Of a DNA stretch of 64,000 nt, positions 54,064 to 63,307 are shown piece after piece. The DNA is from Magnetococcus marinus MC-1 (GTDB lineage: Bacteria; Pseudomonadota; Magnetococcia; Magnetococcales; Magnetococcaceae), in the NCBI RefSeq assembly GCF_000014865.1, contig NC_008576.1:463501-527500 (forward strand). The letters run 5' to 3'. Made by a program: the position numbers and the translations under genes. Under the pieces are notes generated by a model. It searched no databases and was not told the origin of the DNA. It was given only the letters and a program-made list of their open reading frames with translations. The stretch's first letter is position 1, and each line of letters starts with the position of its first letter.

Positions 54064-56643
54064 ATGGACCAAAAGTACAATCCCCAAGCGATAGAATCCA
54101 AATGGCAGAAGATCTGGCACCAGCAAAAAACTTTCGCCACCCCCGAAAATCTGGGGGATAAGGAGACCTTCTATCTATTGGTGATGTTCCCCTATCCCTC
54201 GGGGCGTATCCACATGGGCCATGTGCGTAACTACGCCATTGGTGATGTCATTGCCCGCTATCAGCGTATGCAGGGCAAAGCTGTGCTGCACCCCATGGGC
54301 TGGGACGCCTTTGGCATGCCCGCCGAAAATGCCGCTGCCCAGCGCAAGGTACACCCCCGCGATTGGACCTATGAAAACATTGCCACCATGCGCGAAGAGC
54401 TTAAAAGCATGGGGCTCTCTTACGATTGGGATCGTGAGTTTGCCACCTGTGATGAAGATTACGCCCACGCCGAACAGGTGCTCTTTTTGCGGCTCTATGA
54501 AAAAGGCTTGGTCTACCGCAAACACGCCTTTGTAAATTGGGATCCTGTGGATCACACCGTGCTGGCCAACGAACAGGTGATTGATGGCTGTGGTTGGCGC
54601 AGTGGTGCCCCGGTGGAGCAGCGCGAGCTCAACCAGTGGTTTTTCCGCATCACCCACTATGCCGACGAGTTGCTGGATAATCTCCAACATATGGATGGTT
54701 GGCCGGAAACGGTGCGCACCATGCAGACCAACTGGATAGGCAAAAGCCACGGGGTGGAGTTTGCCTTTGCGTTGGAGGGCTATCCAGGCACCCTGCCGGT
54801 CTACACCACCCGCCCCGATACCCTGATGGGGGTTACCTTCTGCTCGGTGGCTGCCGAACACCCCATTGCGGCGGCGGTGGCAGAGAATAACCCAGCCGCA
54901 GCGGCCTTCATTAAGACGTGTCAAGGGGTGGGTACCTCGGAAGAGGCCCTGGAAAAGCTGGAAAAAAAGGGATTTGATACAGGCATTAAGGCCATCCACC
55001 CCATCACCGGCGAATCCTTGCCCGTCTATATTGCCAATTTTGTATTGATGAGCTACGGCACCGGTGCCGTCATGGCGGTGCCGGCCCACGATCAGCGGGA
55101 TTTTGAATTTGCCAAAAAACATGGCATCGAGATCAAAGTGGTGATCCAGCCCGAAGGGCAGACTCTGCACGCCGAGCAGCTGAGCGAGGCCTATACCGGT
55201 CCGGGTCGATTGGTCAACTCGGGTCTGTTTACCGGAATGGACAATGAGCAGGCCAAGCAGCGGGTCGCCGAATATTTTGAGGCCCAAGGGATCGGCAAGG
55301 GCACCATCAACTATCGTCTGCGGGATTGGGGCATCAGCCGCCAGCGCTACTGGGGCAACCCCATCCCCATGGTGCATTGTGCAGCGTGTGGTGTGGTGCC
55401 GGTACCGGTGGCACAACTGCCGATCCAACTGCCCAATGAGGTGGATTTTAGCGAGCCGGGCAATCCCCTGGAGCGGCACCCAAGCTGGAAAACGTGTGAC
55501 TGTCCCCAATGTGGCCAGCCCGCCCGCCGCGAAACCGATACCATGGATACCTTTATGGAGTCCTCCTGGTATTTTCTGCGTTACTGTTCGCCCCACATGG
55601 GTGGAGTCCCGTTGGACAAGGCTGCGGTTGATCGCTGGATGCCGGTGAACCAATATGTGGGCGGCATTGAGCATGCGGTGCTGCATCTGCTCTACGCCCG
55701 TTTTTTCCACAAGGCGCTGCGGGATATTGGCGAAGTAAGCTGCGACGAACCCTTTGCCCGGTTGCTGACCCAGGGCATGGTACGCAAGGATACCCACCGC
55801 TGCGCGCAGCATGGCTGGCGCTACCCCAAAGAGGTGCAAGAGCGTGACGGCGCATTATACTGCATCGAGTGTGGTGGGGCCGTTACGGTGGGTCGTAATG
55901 AAAAGATGTCCAAATCCAAGCACAATGTGGTGGACCCCAATGATCTGATCGCGGGCTATGGGGCAGATACGGCGCGTCTGTTCATGTTGTTTGCCGCACC
56001 CGCAGATCGGGATTTGGAGTGGAACGACAGTGGTGTGGATGGGGCATGGCGGTTTTTGGGTCGGGTCTGGCGCTTGGTACTGGCAGCCATCGAGCGCTGT
56101 GGTGAGCGCCAAGCTTGCACCACCACCCCGGCTGATGAGCAGCTGAAAGCCTTTCGTAGCCAGCTACACAACACCATTGTCAAGGTGACGGAGGATCTTA
56201 ATCGCCAATCCTTCAATACCGCCATAGCGGCGGTGATGGAGATGAGCAACGGTGCCATCGCCACCTTTAAAGGAGAGGATAGATTAACCGGCGAGGCGTC
56301 CGCGCTGCTGTGGGAGACCGCGCAGGTAACGGTAAAATTATTGCATCCCTACGCCCCCCATATGACCGAGGAGTTATGGCAGCGTATGGGCGAGCAGAGC
56401 CTGCTGAGCGATACCCCATGGCCGCTGGCTGATGCGGCAGCATTGGTTAAGGAGCGTGTGTTGATCGTGATTCAGGTCAACGGTAAATTGCGTTCTAAGC
56501 TTGAGGTGCCGGTGGATATGGCACAAGAGGCTATAGAAAAGCTGGCTCTGGCCGATGAACATGTTAAAGTGCAGACGGAGGGTAAAACCATACGTAAAGT
56601 GGTGGTGGTGCCCGGTCGATTGGTTAACATTGTGGCGAACTAA
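54064..56643 (+). CDS. leuS: Leucyl-tRNA synthetase
   Basis: An 859-residue class I synthetase. HIGH motif in MFPYPSGRIHMGHVRNYAIGD, editing domain in the middle (TTRPDTLMGVTFCSVAAEHP), KMSKS in GRNEKMSKSKHNVVDP, and a full anticodon and C-terminal domain (VNGKLRSKLEVP). Length is normal for bacterial LeuRS. It is followed by the LptE gene after three bases, the usual proteobacterial arrangement. No good Shine-Dalgarno sequence precedes the ATG. Confidence 0.97.
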   Translation: MDQKYNPQAIESKWQKIWHQQKTFATPENLGDKETFYLLVMFPYPSGRIHMGHVRNYAIGDVIARYQRMQGKAVLHPMGWDAFGMPAENAAAQRKVHPRDWTYENIATMREELKSMGLSYDWDREFATCDEDYAHAEQVLFLRLYEKGLVYRKHAFVNWDPVDHTVLANEQVIDGCGWRSGAPVEQRELNQWFFRITHYADELLDNLQHMDGWPETVRTMQTNWIGKSHGVEFAFALEGYPGTLPVYTTRPDTLMGVTFCSVAAEHPIAAAVAENNPAAAAFIKTCQGVGTSEEALEKLEKKGFDTGIKAIHPITGESLPVYIANFVLMSYGTGAVMAVPAHDQRDFEFAKKHGIEIKVVIQPEGQTLHAEQLSEAYTGPGRLVNSGLFTGMDNEQAKQRVAEYFEAQGIGKGTINYRLRDWGISRQRYWGNPIPMVHCAACGVVPVPVAQLPIQLPNEVDFSEPGNPLERHPSWKTCDCPQCGQPARRETDTMDTFMESSWYFLRYCSPHMGGVPLDKAAVDRWMPVNQYVGGIEHAVLHLLYARFFHKALRDIGEVSCDEPFARLLTQGMVRKDTHRCAQHGWRYPKEVQERDGALYCIECGGAVTVGRNEKMSKSKHNVVDPNDLIAGYGADTARLFMLFAAPADRDLEWNDSGVDGAWRFLGRVWRLVLAAIERCGERQACTTTPADEQLKAFRSQLHNTIVKVTEDLNRQSFNTAIAAVMEMSNGAIATFKGEDRLTGEASALLWETAQVTVKLLHPYAPHMTEELWQRMGEQSLLSDTPWPLADAAALVKERVLIVIQVNGKLRSKLEVPVDMAQEAIEKLALADEHVKVQTEGKTIRKVVVVPGRLVNIVAN

Positions 56644-56646
56644 GAT

Positions 56647-57162
56647 ATGAACGTGACTCTGCGGTTATTGCTGATCCTATCCTCCCTGTTTCTGAGCGCC
56701 TGTCTGGGCTATCGTTTTCCTGGTTCGGCGGCCCCCGCGGGTGAGGGCTTGCCCCCGGTGCTGGTGCAGGTTAAGGGGGATGGGGCATACAGTCATCCAC
56801 GCCTTGCGCGGATGTTGCAAGAGCAGTTGCAACAGCGTTTGGGGGGCACCCCCAGTGGGGATAAGCGCACTTGGCCGGTGCTTATTGTGGAGATGAGCAC
56901 GCTGGAGCGGGTGCTGCGGGTGCAGGAGCAGTCGGGTCGTTCGGACCACTACCGCATTACCGCCAGCGCCCAACCCAGTTGGCAGATCGGCGGGCAGACG
57001 GCTCTGCCCAAATTGCCCATGGTTAAAGCGCGGGCCAACTACTACGAAATGCAGGCTGCCACCACCAACCAAGCGGCTTCCGACCTGGCGCGGGAAGAGG
57101 CGATTAAACAGTTGGTGGCGTCGCTGGCCACGGTATTATATGAAACGCCTCATCTCCCCTAG
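56647..57162 (+). CDS. lptE: LPS-assembly lipoprotein LptE-like
   Basis: A 171-residue lipoprotein (LLLILSSLFLSAC, lipobox LSAC, Cys19). The mature part has LptE features: GYRFPGSA after the Cys, then VKGDGAYSHPRLARMLQEQL and a late conserved-type DLAREEAIKQLVASLATVLY. It would sit in the outer membrane, plugging the LptD barrel for LPS insertion. It follows leuS directly, the conserved location. Overall similarity is low, as is normal for the family; holA, which usually follows, is absent, replaced by a terminator. Confidence 0.83.
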   Translation: MNVTLRLLLILSSLFLSACLGYRFPGSAAPAGEGLPPVLVQVKGDGAYSHPRLARMLQEQLQQRLGGTPSGDKRTWPVLIVEMSTLERVLRVQEQSGRSDHYRITASAQPSWQIGGQTALPKLPMVKARANYYEMQAATTNQAASDLAREEAIKQLVASLATVLYETPHLP

Positions 57163-57545
57163 GAGAAAAATGGCGGCATCCAGCCCGTGGTGGGTGGTAT
57201 GACAGCATGAGACCCCTAAAAAAAGAGCACCTCCGTTGTGGAGGTGCTCTTTTTTTAGGGGTATGGTGGTATGGGATTGCTCCATGCGATTCCCCAAATC
57301 AGCGCCATGTGGATGACGGGTAAAGTGCGTTTAAATCGGAAAAATAAGCACTTGGTTTAGGGGTCTGCATGGCGCGTGTGGTAAATGAGGGTGTCTATTT
57401 ACGCCATACTGACAGTAGGGTAGCGCAGCTATGGGGATTGGCCCGCTGTGTGTTAGCATGGGGACCCTCTTTGGCCGCCTAGCTTACCTTGTGGCCCGCC
57501 CCAGGAGCTATGGCAAGGCAACTTTAGAAACCGTGGAGCCCACCT
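57163..57545. other. Intergenic region after lptE
   Basis: A 383-bp gap. It starts with the strong terminator listed below and otherwise shows no gene. The Hpt gene promoter must lie in its right part. Confidence 0.5.
57212..57262. terminator. Long bidirectional terminator after leuS-lptE
   Basis: A perfect 23-bp stem: ACCCCT, seven A and GAGCACCTCC pair with GGAGGTGCTC, seven T and AGGGGT around a 5-base loop. The T-runs on both strands make it effective in both directions. Confidence 0.92.
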
Positions 57546-57911
57546 ATGTTGTCCCTAGCTGAAATCGGTCTGGATGCGCAGATTTTTGCACGCTTGCTCG
57601 AACAAAATAAGCGCTCTCCAGGATTTCTGAAAAAGTTGTTTAATCTTTACATACGTAATGGCGAGCAGTTGCAACAGCACTTTGCGCACGCACACCAACA
57701 GGGGGATTGGAGCGCCATGCGTTTGCATGCGCATACCCTAAAATCCTCCAGTCTCACGGTGGGTTTGCAGGGCATAAGCCAGCAGGCCCGCAGGCTGGAA
57801 GCGTGTTGTCAAGCGGAGCAGGATCCCCAACGCTTGTCTGTCGCGTTGCAACAACAGTGGCAGCAGGTGATACCCCAACTGCAAGCCTATCTGGAGCAAC
57901 AAGAGAGGTAA
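57546..57911 (+). CDS. Histidine phosphotransfer (Hpt) protein
   Basis: A 121-residue four-helix protein with the phospho-histidine motif MRLHAHTLKSSSLTVGL (His62 of HTLKSS) typical of Hpt domains. It would carry phosphate between a hybrid kinase and a receiver in a phosphorelay. It lies 324 bp before a REC-PP2C phosphatase gene, a plausible target. The hybrid kinase at 43650-46331 lacks its own Hpt and could be a donor, but that link is speculative. Confidence 0.87.
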   Translation: MLSLAEIGLDAQIFARLLEQNKRSPGFLKKLFNLYIRNGEQLQQHFAHAHQQGDWSAMRLHAHTLKSSSLTVGLQGISQQARRLEACCQAEQDPQRLSVALQQQWQQVIPQLQAYLEQQER

Positions 57912-58235
57912 TCAAGGAAGATCTTGAAAGGTTGCGTGGAAAATGTTTAACGTAGGATTGAAGTGCGTACAAGCCGTTTTTTAAAGAGGAAACTTTGCTA
58001 CCCTTAGCAACCGGCTCGCGTGGGATTAAGCCGTGCTGTCCAGGATGGGGGGCTCTGCCATGTTAACCGGGGTGTTGCCCTCTGTATGGGGAAACCGCAG
58101 TCGACACATGGCTGGAACGTCGCTCAAACAAGCGTGGCACAGCGGGGGAGAAGACGAACGGGTGGGGTTGACACGGCCAGCGCGCGCATTTTTTATGAGT
58201 CAATAAGTCCCTTATGGATGTTAGGAATAGGTACC
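57912..58235. other. Intergenic region before REC-PP2C gene
   Basis: 324 bases with no clear gene. The reading frame of the phosphatase continues upstream to 58020 without family-like sequence. A short hairpin TGCTA/TAGCA lies near 57994-58007 and a CGGCT/AGCCG pair follows; no known riboswitch was recognised. Confidence 0.4.
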
Positions 58236-59339
58236 GTGCGGAAAATTTTAATTGTAGAAGATGATGAAACCAGCGCTTGGTTGCTGGAGAGTTTTTTGCG
58301 TAGCGAGGGTTACGAGGTCATTCTGGCGCGGGATGGTTTTGCAGCGGTTGAGCGCTATCAATCGGCCGATCCAGATCTGATTATTATGGATATCCTGTTG
58401 CCCGGTCAGGATGGCTATGCGGCCACCGAGCAGATACGCGCCATCACTCGGAATGAGGATTCACCGCCCCCCATTATCTTTCTCACCGCCATTGAGAGTG
58501 ATGCCGAACTGGCCCGCTGTCTGGATTGTGGGGGGGATGATTTTGTGGTTAAACCTTTTAATCCCATCATCTTGAAAGCCCGTATCCACTCCCTATTAGA
58601 GCGTTTGGCCTTGGCTGAAGAGAAGCAGCTTGCCCTGTTTCAGATCGCCTCCGTGTTGGACAAACTCAGGCAGAGCAGCCATTTTCAAACCAGTGATTTG
58701 GTTTTTCTGGAAAGGCCGTTAGGGCGCATTAGTGGGGATGTGGTGCTCTCGACCAGTAAAGCCAATGGGAACCGTCTGGTTGTGATTGGTGATTTTACGG
58801 GCCATGGTCTGCCAGCGGCTATCTGTGGTTCCTTGGTGATTCCCCTGTTTTATGAGATGGCCGCAGCGGATGCGGACACGGAATCCATTATCGGCTCGAT
58901 CAATACAACGCTGTATGAAAAACTGCCCAGTGGTTTTTTTATGGCGGCCTCTGTTATCGAGTTTAATCCCCACGCCAAGCAGGTAACCTTCTGGAATTTT
59001 GCAGCACCGGGTTGCTTTATCCGGCGAGGGGAGGCGTGGCAGGCCTACCCCCTTTATCAATTGCCCTTGGGCGCAGTGGAGCAGTTGCCAAAGCCTTTGG
59101 AGTCGGCAACTCTGGCGGTTCAATCCAACGACCGCGTTTATGCCTATTCCGATGGTCTGTGTGACACCCTTGGGGTAATGTTGGAAAAGGATGATCCCAC
59201 ACCCTTGATCCAATTTTTAGACCAGCTATTCTGTTGCGAAGCGACGGAAGGTGCCATTACGGCCCTGCCACAACCCTTGCTCGATCAATTGACGGGTGCC
59301 TATGATGATATTACAGCGGTGGTCTTGACCATTCCTTAA
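58236..59339 (+). CDS. Receiver-PP2C (SpoIIE-type) phosphatase
   Basis: A 367-residue response regulator. Receiver domain at residues 1-125 ([15 protein letters not shown]; phospho-Asp in [21 protein letters not shown]), then a short coiled linker and a PPM-type serine phosphatase domain ([53 protein letters not shown]) with the metal-binding Asp residues. RsbU/SpoIIE-like enzymes dephosphorylate anti-sigma antagonists such as STAS proteins. GTG 58236 has AGGAATAGG upstream; ATG 58218 is the alternative. Regulated, presumably, by phosphorylation from the Hpt protein upstream. Confidence 0.92.
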   Translation: MRKILIVEDDETSAWLLESFLRSEGYEVILARDGFAAVERYQSADPDLIIMDILLPGQDGYAATEQIRAITRNEDSPPPIIFLTAIESDAELARCLDCGGDDFVVKPFNPIILKARIHSLLERLALAEEKQLALFQIASVLDKLRQSSHFQTSDLVFLERPLGRISGDVVLSTSKANGNRLVVIGDFTGHGLPAAICGSLVIPLFYEMAAADADTESIIGSINTTLYEKLPSGFFMAASVIEFNPHAKQVTFWNFAAPGCFIRRGEAWQAYPLYQLPLGAVEQLPKPLESATLAVQSNDRVYAYSDGLCDTLGVMLEKDDPTPLIQFLDQLFCCEATEGAITALPQPLLDQLTGAYDDITAVVLTIP

Positions 59340-59395
59340 GCAGGTGGTTTTGTGGTAGCATCACCCTCTTTTGCAACCCTCTTTTTAAAAATCGA

Positions 59396-60082
59396 ATGCC
59401 AACGATCATGTCAGCAGTGGTTCTACTCTCCGGCGGCTTGGATTCCGCCACGGTTTTACGTATGGCCCATGCCACGGGTCAGCGTATCCATGCCCTGAGC
59501 TTTCGCTACGGCCAGCGCCACACCATGGAGTTGGAGATGGCCCGCAAACAGGCCCTTAGCCTGCCTGGGGTGGCGCATCGCATCATGGACCTGCAACTCT
59601 CCCTATTCGGCGGCTCTGCGTTGACGGCGGATATTCCCGTGCCAAAGGGTGGGGTGGATGAGAACACGATCCCGGTTACTTATGTGCCGGCGCGTAATAT
59701 GGTGTTTCTCTCGCTGGCACTGGCTTGGGCAGAGTCGTTAGGGGCGCAACATCTCTATATCGGGGTCAATGCGGTGGACTATTCCGGTTATCCCGATTGC
59801 CGCCCTGAATTTATTCAATCGTTCCAGCAAACCGCCAATCTGGCCACCAAAGCGGGGGTAGAGGGACACCCCTTCACTGTGCATACCCCTTTGATTAACC
59901 TTACTAAAGCTCAGATTATTCAGCAGGGATTGGCCCTGGGGGTAGACTATGGCCTAACCCGCTCCTGTTATGATCCCGACGCTCAGGGTGCAGGCTGTGG
60001 CTTGTGTGATGCCTGCCGTCTGCGCCTACAGGGATTTGCCGAAGCTGGGGTGCCCGATCCGGCACCCTACCAGGGGCCGTGA
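59396..60082 (+). CDS. queC: 7-cyano-7-deazaguanine synthase
   Basis: A 228-residue enzyme forming preQ0 for queuosine tRNA modification. The PP-loop ATP site is [24 protein letters not shown] and [10 protein letters not shown] are family-typical, and the zinc cysteines are in [22 protein letters not shown] 59396 or 59408 are both possible; neither has a strong binding site. No other queuosine genes lie beside it. It is followed closely by tilS, another PP-loop tRNA-modification enzyme. Confidence 0.96.
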   Translation: MPTIMSAVVLLSGGLDSATVLRMAHATGQRIHALSFRYGQRHTMELEMARKQALSLPGVAHRIMDLQLSLFGGSALTADIPVPKGGVDENTIPVTYVPARNMVFLSLALAWAESLGAQHLYIGVNAVDYSGYPDCRPEFIQSFQQTANLATKAGVEGHPFTVHTPLINLTKAQIIQQGLALGVDYGLTRSCYDPDAQGAGCGLCDACRLRLQGFAEAGVPDPAPYQGP

Positions 60083-60085
60083 CGC

Positions 60086-61135
60086 TTGGACGCCAAACAG
60101 CGCGCCTCGTTGCAGCGCCGCTTTGCCACCCATCTTCAGGGGCTCTTACCCCAATGGCCGCTCTCTGCCCCGCTGTTGGTAGCGGTGTCGGCGGGGGTGG
60201 ACTCTAGCGCGTTGCTGCATCTGTTACGGCTCTGCTATCCTGGGCCGCTACAGGCGGCCCACTTTGACCATGCTCTACGCCCCTGTGCCAAACAGGATCT
60301 GGCCCATGTGCAGCAGCAGTGTGCCCAGTACGCCATTCCCCTGCATGTGGGCCATTGGCTCCCCCCCGCGCAAAAAGCCAACTTGGCGGCCCAGGCCCGA
60401 CAGGCCCGCTATCGGTTTTTGGCACAAACAGCCTATGGGTTAAAGGCGCCGTTCATCGGTATCGCCCACCATCAGGAGGATCAAGCAGAGACCCTGCTGG
60501 AGCGTTTACTGCTACGGGGCGCAGGATTAAAAGGGCTCAGCGGCATGCGCCCTCTGGCACCCCTGCCCATGGCGGAATTCGCCCAGGTGCAACTGCTACG
60601 GCCCCTGCTGCCCTTTAGCAAAAAAGAGCTAACGAGTTGGTTGCAGGGGGAGCAGATTACATGGCGTGAAGATCCCAGCAACCAAGATCTGCGTTATACC
60701 CGCAACCATATTCGCCACCGTCTGCTGCCCAGTTTAAATGCTTTGGGGGTGGGTGAGGCGATTCCTCAACGGTTGGCAGAAACGGCTTTGCACCTGCAAC
60801 AGGCCGATGCGGCACTCCAGTGGATGGTGGTGCAGTTGGCCCAGCAGTTGCCCATTGAACCCTACCAAGAGAATGGCTTACAACTACCGTTACAGCCCTT
60901 TGCAGAGTTGCCTGCGGAGCTACGCGCGCGGTTGTTGGATCACATGCTGCATACCCTGGTGGGCATAACGGCAGTTGGCCAGCGGGCTAAGGAAAATCTG
61001 TGGCACCATCTGAGCTTGCCCGCCAAACGATGGCAGATGCGTATGCAGGGGGTGGCCGTGACAAGAGTCGAGCAGCGCTTGTTGGTCCAGCCGGTTCTTA
61101 GGGCTCCAGGAAAAAGAGGCGAGACGAACCATTGA
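60086..61135 (+). CDS. tilS: tRNA(Ile)-lysidine synthase
   Basis: A 349-residue PP-loop enzyme that converts C34 of the minor tRNA(Ile) to lysidine. ATP motif VAVSAGVDSSALLHLL; other conserved parts are ARYRFL, IGIAHHQEDQAETLLERLL (HxxDD-like segment here HHQEDQ) and LLPFSKKEL, DPSNQDLRYTRNHIRHRLLP. The start must be TTG 60086 (AGGGG about nine bases upstream), as no ATG or GTG precedes the ATP motif in frame. The C-terminal domain is short. Gene order tilS-ftsH-folP is common in proteobacteria. Confidence 0.95.
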   Translation: MDAKQRASLQRRFATHLQGLLPQWPLSAPLLVAVSAGVDSSALLHLLRLCYPGPLQAAHFDHALRPCAKQDLAHVQQQCAQYAIPLHVGHWLPPAQKANLAAQARQARYRFLAQTAYGLKAPFIGIAHHQEDQAETLLERLLLRGAGLKGLSGMRPLAPLPMAEFAQVQLLRPLLPFSKKELTSWLQGEQITWREDPSNQDLRYTRNHIRHRLLPSLNALGVGEAIPQRLAETALHLQQADAALQWMVVQLAQQLPIEPYQENGLQLPLQPFAELPAELRARLLDHMLHTLVGITAVGQRAKENLWHHLSLPAKRWQMRMQGVAVTRVEQRLLVQPVLRAPGKRGETNH

Positions 61136-61285
61136 ACTTTTGGCTAAGCATGCCTATCTTCTAGTGAGGCGTGATCCCCTGTTCCACTGTTCTTACCACG
61201 AAGCCTTGGCAAAGTGTAGAGCGTTGGTGTGCGGATCGCGACTATATCCTAAACGTTTCCCCAAACCGAGCGAGGAGTTGCTTTC

Positions 61286-63307
61286 TTGAACGGGTTTTTT
61301 AAAAACCTCTCCCTGTGGCTGGTTATCGGCCTTCTTATGGTCATGCTGTTTAATCTGTTTAACAGCCCCCAAGGACCAGGGCAGAGCATCACATTTTCCG
61401 ATTTTTCTGAAATGGTCGCCCAAGGCAAGGTAACAGCAGTTACCCTTGAAGGGCGTACGGTACGCGGGCTTTCGACCGATGGTAGCCCTTTTTCATCGCG
61501 CGTGCCGGATAACTACGATCTTACCAAGGATCTGCTGGCCCATGGGGTGGATATTGACGTGCGGGAGCCCGAAGGCACCCCCATGTTGATGCAAATTTTA
61601 ATTAGCTGGTTCCCCATGCTGCTGCTCATTGCGGTGTGGATCTACTTCATGCGGCAAATGCAGTCCGGCGGTGGACGTGGGGCGATGTCCTTTGGCAAAT
61701 CCAAAGCCAAGCTCATGTCCGATAAGGCGGCGAAAGTAACCTTTCAGGACGTGGCGGGCATTGAAGAGGCCAAAGAGGAGCTGCAAGAAGTGGTGCAGTT
61801 TCTTAAAGATCCTCATAAATTCCAACGGCTTGGTGGTAAAATTCCAAAGGGTGTGCTGCTGGTGGGTCCTCCGGGTACCGGTAAAACACTGCTGGCGCGT
61901 GCCATCGCTGGCGAGGCCAACGTGCCCTTCTTTAACCTCTCTGGTTCCGATTTTGTGGAGATGTTTGTGGGGGTGGGTGCGGCCCGTGTGCGGGATATGT
62001 TTGAGCAAGGCAAAAAAAATGCGCCGTGCATCATCTTTATTGATGAAATTGATGCCGTTGGTCGCCACCGGGGTGCCGGGTTGGGCGGGGGGCACGATGA
62101 GCGGGAGCAGACCCTCAACCAGCTATTGGTGGAGATGGATGGTTTTGAATCGACTGAGGGTGTGATCATGGTCGCGGCCACCAACCGCCCCGACGTGTTG
62201 GATCCTGCACTGCTCAGGCCCGGTCGTTTTGACCGTCAGGTGACGGTGCCTAACCCCGATATTTTGGGCCGCACCCAGATCCTTAAAGTGCACATGAACA
62301 AAGTACCCCTGTCGGACTCGGTGGATGCCGAGGTGATCGCCCGCGCGACCCCCGGTTTCTCTGGGGCCGATCTGGCCAACTTGGTCAATGAAGCCGCCCT
62401 GATTGCCGCCCAGTTGGATAAACGGGTGGTGGAGATGGAGGATTTTGAGAACGCCAAGGATAAGGTCATGATGGGTAAACCGCGTCGAAGCGCGGTTATT
62501 TCAGAAAAAGAGCGCAAGACAACAGCCTATCACGAAGCCGGGCATGCGGTGGTGGCCATGGCACTGGACGGGGCAGACCCCGTGCATAAAGTGACCATCA
62601 TCCCCCGTGGTCGCGCTTTGGGCCTGACCATGCAACTACCGTTGGAAGATCGCTACACCTACTCCAAGGTGCAGCTAGAACAAAATATCGCCATCTTAAT
62701 GGGGGGGCGTCTGGCAGAAGAGTTGGTGCTCAATCAGCTCACCACCGGGGCGGGCAATGATATCCAACGGGCTACCGATCTGGCCCGTAAGATGATCTGC
62801 TCCTATGGTATGAGTGACACCTTGGGTCCCCTTACTTATGGTGAAAATGAACAAGAGATTTTCCTCGGTCGGGAGATCACGCAGCACAAAAGCGTATCGG
62901 AAGAGACAGCTCGGCGCATTGATGCAGAGGTATTTGACATCGTTGATCGCAATTACAAAAGAGCCAAACAGATCTTGACCGATAAAATGGAGGTGCTGCA
63001 CACCATGGCCCAGGCACTGTTGGAGCGCGAAACCATTGATGCGGATGAGGTGATTAAGCTCATGGCAGGCGAGCCTGCCGAGACCGCTTTAAAGCCTTTG
63101 AAGAAAAAGGATGAGCGTGCGAACAAGCCAACCCCAACGGTGGCAGACGATGGGGAACAAGGGGACCAAACGGCAAAAGATGCAGTGGCAGGGAGTGTCA
63201 CCCAAGCAGAGGATGATGTGGAAGGATCCACCCGTACTGCAACAGAGGCATCCACGCAGGAGGTGGTATCTAAGGACACCCCTGAAGGCGATGATAAGGA
63301 TAGATGA
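61286..63307 (+). CDS. ftsH: ATP-dependent zinc metalloprotease FtsH
   Basis: A 673-residue inner-membrane AAA protease degrading misassembled and regulatory proteins. Two N-terminal membrane helices (about 8-26 and 109-127) flank a periplasmic domain; AAA module with [25 protein letters not shown] and the arginine-finger region; zinc site HEAGH and the downstream [15 protein letters not shown]. The last about 75 residues are charged and low-complexity, a long tail. Start is TTG 61286 with GAGGAG eight bases upstream and the usual [11 protein letters not shown] opening. Confidence 0.97.
   Translation: MNGFFKNLSLWLVIGLLMVMLFNLFNSPQGPGQSITFSDFSEMVAQGKVTAVTLEGRTVRGLSTDGSPFSSRVPDNYDLTKDLLAHGVDIDVREPEGTPMLMQILISWFPMLLLIAVWIYFMRQMQSGGGRGAMSFGKSKAKLMSDKAAKVTFQDVAGIEEAKEELQEVVQFLKDPHKFQRLGGKIPKGVLLVGPPGTGKTLLARAIAGEANVPFFNLSGSDFVEMFVGVGAARVRDMFEQGKKNAPCIIFIDEIDAVGRHRGAGLGGGHDEREQTLNQLLVEMDGFESTEGVIMVAATNRPDVLDPALLRPGRFDRQVTVPNPDILGRTQILKVHMNKVPLSDSVDAEVIARATPGFSGADLANLVNEAALIAAQLDKRVVEMEDFENAKDKVMMGKPRRSAVISEKERKTTAYHEAGHAVVAMALDGADPVHKVTIIPRGRALGLTMQLPLEDRYTYSKVQLEQNIAILMGGRLAEELVLNQLTTGAGNDIQRATDLARKMICSYGMSDTLGPLTYGENEQEIFLGREITQHKSVSEETARRIDAEVFDIVDRNYKRAKQILTDKMEVLHTMAQALLERETIDADEVIKLMAGEPAETALKPLKKKDERANKPTPTVADDGEQGDQTAKDAVAGSVTQAEDDVEGSTRTATEASTQEVVSKDTPEGDDKDR

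Noticed and set aside
54175-55839. Open 554-codon frame antisense to leuS
   Set aside because: It mirrors the codon pattern of leuS, which has all synthetase motifs. The antisense protein is His/Gly-rich with no recognisable domain.
57960-58060. Riboswitch before the REC-PP2C gene
   Set aside because: Two small stems are present, but none of the consensus sequences of known classes could be matched.
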